NCBI GenBank assembly: GCA_012032575.1
Contig: JAAUSP010000080.1
Span: 1 to 18,736 of the forward strand
Direction: 5' to 3'
DNA length: 18,736 nt
From: Anaerolineales bacterium
Lineage (GTDB): Bacteria > Chloroflexota > Anaerolineae > 4572-78 > J111
Under the pieces are notes generated by a model, which saw nothing but the letters and a program-made list of their open reading frames with translations, did no database searches and was not told the origin of the DNA. This document shows, one piece after another, positions 16,583 through 18,736 of the stretch. How positions within the stretch are numbered: the stretch's first letter is position 1; every line of letters begins with the position of its first letter. The translations under genes were made by a program, and so were the position numbers.

Positions 16583-16608
16583 TGGCCAGGGCGTTTAGCC
16601 TCTGGCCA
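16583..16608 (+). promoter_or_regulatory. Hairpin covering the start of the 247-residue protein gene
   Basis: TGGCCAG (16583-16589) is the exact complement of CTGGCCA (16602-16608); GGC/GCC adds three pairs with one bulged T and a 5-base loop. The last base of the stem is the A of the ATG start codon. No T-run follows, so a terminator is unlikely, and no ribosome binding site precedes the ATG. Confidence 0.6.
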
Positions 16609-17351
16609 TGCCGAAATATAAAATCGGATTCTCTCTAGGCGCTTTAAAGCTCGAATTAACGGTCGATGTTGATCAGGTTGACCAAGACCTTCCCAAAGCC
16701 TCTCAAGCGATTGTGGACCCTCCCACGATGTCTAGTGATGCCTCTGGAGAGGTGGTCCATCATGCCTTGGCAAGGGCCAGGGAACGAACAGGCATACAAT
16801 CTTTGACCTTCCCAGACATCGTAACCATTCGAAACGAAATCGCGAATACCCAAATGAGACCCTATGCGTTATCTGCCTCCTCGGATGACCAAGCGGTCTT
16901 TGTCATAGATCGGATAGGTCTTCCTTCCCTTCCATTCAACCTCATAACCGAGGAGCATTACGAAGAAATTGTTGATGCTTTGAAGGATGCTTATCTCCGT
17001 GAGCCTTCAAAACCAAGGTCCTCAGGTTCAGGCAAGAAAGAACGGGCAAAATGGGACACCTCCAGGCTTCTGGTTGAAACCCAAGAATACCAAGACCTTC
17101 GAGATAAATCCACAAGCCAACTTAAGAAGCTTGGGGCAGAAGCGCTTAAAGTCAAGGCCAAAGCTGCCGGGTTTAAGCTCACCCTGTTTCGAGTTAAAGC
17201 TGACGAGGATGAGGCAGACAAAATTATCGAGGTTGCAAAATCCAAGATTGGCATTCGCGAAAGTGACAAACCTCGAACCCTTCCAAAACCTGATTATGAT
17301 GATGAGCAAGAAGAAGAGGATGTTAGGCCGGCAAAAGCGGGCAAAAAGTAG
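16608..17351 (+). CDS. Hypothetical protein, 247 residues, charged C-terminal half
   Basis: I do not recognise this protein. Residues 1-25 are strand-like (KYKIGFSLGALKLELTVDV), residues 40-125 look like a mixed alpha/beta domain (FPDIVTIRNEIAN, QAVFVIDRIGLPSLPF, EEHYEEIVDALKDAYL), then a polar Ser/Gly/Lys linker (about 130-145). A helical region follows with STSQLKKLGAEALKVKAKAAG (about 168-188), reminiscent of short helix-turn-helix DNA-binding SAP/HeH-like motifs, though this is weak. The last 30 residues are acidic then basic (DYDDEQEEEDVRPAKAGKK) and probably disordered. The start lies in a hairpin with no Shine-Dalgarno site; upstream the frame is closed by a TAG at 16596, so this ATG is the only reasonable start. 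It is the last gene before the non-coding region and the integrase. Confidence 0.65.
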   Translation: MPKYKIGFSLGALKLELTVDVDQVDQDLPKASQAIVDPPTMSSDASGEVVHHALARARERTGIQSLTFPDIVTIRNEIANTQMRPYALSASSDDQAVFVIDRIGLPSLPFNLITEEHYEEIVDALKDAYLREPSKPRSSGSGKKERAKWDTSRLLVETQEYQDLRDKSTSQLKKLGAEALKVKAKAAGFKLTLFRVKADEDEADKIIEVAKSKIGIRESDKPRTLPKPDYDDEQEEEDVRPAKAGKK

Positions 17352-17409
17352 CAACTTGGTTTGAAGTTGCGTCGGCAATGGTCGGGCACAACCTAAAAGG
17401 ATGCCCGAC
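17351..17409 (+). terminator. Two hairpins after the last structural-side gene (weak terminator candidate)
   Basis: GCAACTT (17351-17357) pairs with AAGTTGC (17364-17370), starting at the stop codon. GTCGGGCA (17381-17388) pairs perfectly with TGCCCGAC (17402-17409) with a 13-base loop. Neither is followed by a T-run, so they may act with Rho, protect the 3' end of the message, or be protein sites. Confidence 0.4.
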
Positions 17410-17440
17410 AAACCCCCGAAATTGCTTGGGCTTTTATCGG

Positions 17441-17469
17441 TTGCTCCTTTGTGGTGCATGTGCTAGGAT
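17441..17469 (+). promoter_or_regulatory. Possible extended -10 promoter in the non-coding region
   Basis: TTGCTC (17441-17446), a 17-base spacer, then TGC-TAGGAT, an extended -10 element (17461-17469). The -10 matches TATAAT at four of six positions and the -35 matches at three. It would transcribe toward the integrase. Confidence 0.3.
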
Positions 17470-17610
17470 AGGGCAGGGCGAAATAGATAATCAATTCAAC
17501 ATTCGGGAACACCCTATAGGGGCATACCAATTAATTTGCGGTTTCCCCAATCATAATCAAAACTTAATTCATAAGAATAAGGGCAAACCATAATGATGAA
17601 TTAACCTAAC

Positions 17611-17644
17611 TCGGCACCAATTCGGCAATTGCCGTTCGGCAATG
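17611..17644. repeat. TCGGCA repeat cluster with a 12-base palindrome
   Basis: TCGGCA occurs at 17611, 17622 and 17636; TTCGGCAAT is a perfect direct repeat at 17621-17629 and 17635-17643. The first of these overlaps the palindrome CGGCAATTGCCG (17623-17634). A further TCGGCAATG lies at 17372-17380, matching 17636-17644 exactly. Such clusters are typical of binding sites for a regulator or for the integrase arm domain. Confidence 0.5.
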
Positions 17645-17661
17645 TTGCCAATTCATAGCGC

Positions 17662-17690
17662 TCGCCAAGTTGCTCAATTGGGCGCATAAT
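17662..17690 (+). promoter_or_regulatory. Candidate promoter of the integrase gene
   Basis: TCGCCA (17662-17667), a 17-base spacer and CATAAT (17685-17690), matching consensus at four and five positions. Transcription would start about 17 bases before the ATG at 17714, leaving just enough leader for GGAG (17701-17704). Confidence 0.35.
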
Positions 17691-17713
17691 GGTGGGAATG
17701 GGAGATAGGATAA

Positions 17714-17854
17714 ATGAAAGAGTTTCAAATAAAGATTCGATCGAATGGTTATTTTATAGATTTTGAGCATGACGGAAAAAGACATAGGCCGAATGTCTAT
17801 GGCGACTCTGAAATCCAAAGGCAACAATCCGCAAATCAAGTCTACGAAGGATAA
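17714..17854 (+). pseudogene. N-terminal arm-binding domain of the integrase, in a different frame
   Basis: A 46-residue reading frame with a good ribosome site (GGAG 17701-17704, AGGA 17707-17710). The sequence FQIKIRSNGYFIDFEHDGKR followed by HRP has the three-strand pattern (K-I-R-x-x-G-x-x-x-x-x-F, then D-G-K-R) of the N-terminal arm-type DNA-binding domain of phage tyrosine integrases. It ends in a helix-like stretch (SEIQRQQSANQVYEG) and a TAA at 17852. The -1 frame is open from 17812 and carries IIGKGSSITFKQVGEEY, the expected next part (linker and first helix of the core-binding domain). The two frames together read as one integrase broken by a -1 shift near 17846-17856. No standard slippery heptamer is seen here. 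It could instead be a true short protein, but the domain match argues for a split gene. Confidence 0.55.
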
Positions 17855-17901
17855 TCGGTAAGGGCTCTTCAATAACATTTAAGCAGGTTGGCGAGGAATA
17901 C

Positions 17902-18736
17902 ATGAAAGAATTGGAGAATGAGGTTGAATTAAAAAGAAAAAAGAAACAAACATTGAATAACAATGCGATGAACTTTCGGCTTAACCTTGTAAGCCTGTAC
18001 GAAAGCCCGATAGGCTCCATCACCTTTGATAAGGTTGAGAAGCTGAAAAATGAGCTTATCCAGAAAGGGCATGGAAGGAGGTACATCAACCTTTCGCTTG
18101 CAACCTTGAGCCTAATCTTAAAGCACGCCATTCGCAAAGGCCACATTGAAAACCTGCCTTTGATTGAGCCATTGAAGGTTCGCCGGGAGGACATAAAAGA
18201 AAGACAATTCTTATCAATGCAAGAAATAAACAAGTTCTTATCGGAATTGCCGGAAGAAACCAAGGGAGGGTTGCGCATAAGAGACTTCGCAAAGATGCAC
18301 TTCCTAACAGGAATGCGTGTCGGCGAAATGTGCGCAATGAGGTTTGATTGGGTCCAAGGGGATAAGATAATAATTCAGGCAACCCAAATCTTAACAGGGC
18401 GGGAAGAGAACGCTCCAAAGACAGGAATCGGAAGCATTCCTTTGACAAATGAAATGAGAGAAATCATTGAAAGGCAACCAAAAAGGAATGCTTATGTTTT
18501 CTCATCCAAGAAGAATAAATCAATCCTTCGATCGGCAATAACAATTCTCTATTCAAGGCATGGTCGACGCATTCTTGGTCAGCCCATCCAAACGCATACC
18601 TTGCGGCGTTCGCTTGGAAGGGCCCTGCTCGACAACCAAGAACCGATTTACACCGTTTCAAGGCTTTTGAGGCATTCGAGCATAACCATGACCCAGAAAG
18701 CCTATGCGAGCCTTTCGGACGAAACCGAGCGCAAGG
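17902..18736 (+). CDS. int: Tyrosine recombinase integrase (3' end outside window)
   Basis: Open to the window end; 278 residues from the ATG at 17902, which has GAGG (17893-17896) five bases upstream. The frame is open back to 17812, and FKQVGEEYMKEL just across this ATG looks like the first helix of the core-binding domain, so translation probably begins further upstream in an intact relative. Residues 1-100 form the helical core-binding domain. The catalytic domain has all expected residues: R139 in TGMRVGE, K173 in APKTG, H232 and R235 in HTLRR, H258 in LLRHSSI and nucleophile Y268 in QKAY, ten residues after H258 as usual. Only a few C-terminal residues should be missing. It would integrate and, with an excisionase, excise the phage genome at att sites. 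The catalytic part appears intact; the N-terminal arm domain is out of frame. Confidence 0.9.
   Translation, partial: MKELENEVELKRKKKQTLNNNAMNFRLNLVSLYESPIGSITFDKVEKLKNELIQKGHGRRYINLSLATLSLILKHAIRKGHIENLPLIEPLKVRREDIKERQFLSMQEINKFLSELPEETKGGLRIRDFAKMHFLTGMRVGEMCAMRFDWVQGDKIIIQATQILTGREENAPKTGIGSIPLTNEMREIIERQPKRNAYVFSSKKNKSILRSAITILYSRHGRRILGQPIQTHTLRRSLGRALLDNQEPIYTVSRLLRHSSITMTQKAYASLSDETERK

Larger units (their letters stand above)
17352..17713. other. Non-coding region before the integrase; candidate attachment/regulatory region
   Basis: This 362-base gap has no credible gene. It holds two hairpins (17351-17409), a 10-base palindrome CCCTATAGGG (17512-17521), a 12-base palindrome CGGCAATTGCCG (17623-17634), four copies of TCGGCA, and possible promoters. 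No tRNA fragment is visible. A phage attachment site, integrase arm sites or repressor operators would be expected next to an integrase gene, but no core sequence can be defined without host comparison. Confidence 0.4.

Noticed and set aside
17378..17593. 71-residue plus-strand frame in the non-coding region
   Set aside because: It runs through a perfect hairpin, has no ribosome site, and its composition does not resemble a folded protein.
17754..18278. 174-residue open frame on the minus strand
   Set aside because: It is the antisense shadow of the integrase, whose catalytic motifs are clear on the plus strand; the product is rich in Ser/Phe/Leu without any domain.
1..18736. CRISPR array, tRNA or rRNA genes, insertion sequences
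   Set aside because: No regularly spaced repeat with unique spacers, no tRNA-like sequence and no transposase or IS ends were seen on either strand.

Overview
The window is a stretch of a tailed dsDNA bacteriophage or prophage. All supported genes lie on the + strand, are packed tightly (overlaps of 1-4 bases or gaps mostly under 35 bases), and follow the virion-assembly order of short-tailed (podovirus-like) phages. The host is not directly shown. A murein transglycosylase domain carried by a virion protein and a large set of ejection-type proteins fit a Gram-negative, probably proteobacterial, host. No bacterial housekeeping gene, rRNA or tRNA is visible.

Layout. 2-1963: head genes, namely the 3' part of a coiled-coil scaffolding protein and the major capsid protein, followed by a strong intrinsic terminator (1992-2029). 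2124-7031: a small beta-rich virion protein, a head-tail adaptor, a second beta-rich protein and a 1018-residue tail-nozzle-like protein. 7051-13728: three long alanine/glutamine-rich or coiled-coil proteins that look like the internal (ejection) proteins of the virion. The first ends in an S74 self-cleaving chaperone domain, the second in a lytic transglycosylase domain, and the third is split by a -1 frame change at a canonical slippery heptamer. 13762-16384: putative surface proteins, namely a small beta-rich protein, a LamG-like lectin domain protein, and a beta-helix tailspike-like protein with an N-terminal signal peptide and eight cysteines. 16384-17351: a 63-residue zinc-ribbon protein and an unrecognised 247-residue protein whose start codon sits in a hairpin. 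17352-17713: a non-coding region with hairpins, a palindrome and short repeats. 17714-18736: a tyrosine-recombinase integrase that runs off the window. Its apparent N-terminal arm-binding domain is in a different frame from its catalytic part.

How the genes work together. Scaffold and capsid build the procapsid. The adaptor and nozzle close the head and form the short tail. The three ejection proteins would leave the head first and make a channel through the envelope, with the transglycosylase opening the peptidoglycan. The LamG and beta-helix proteins are candidates for receptor binding. The integrase and the adjacent non-coding region indicate a temperate life style or its remnant.

The two most interesting signals are the slippery site plus hairpin at 13384-13412, which would fuse the 920-residue protein to a 112-residue C-terminal domain, and the split integrase. 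Both are -1 shifts and either could also be a mutation or an assembly error. The exported, cysteine-rich beta-helix protein is the third point worth following.
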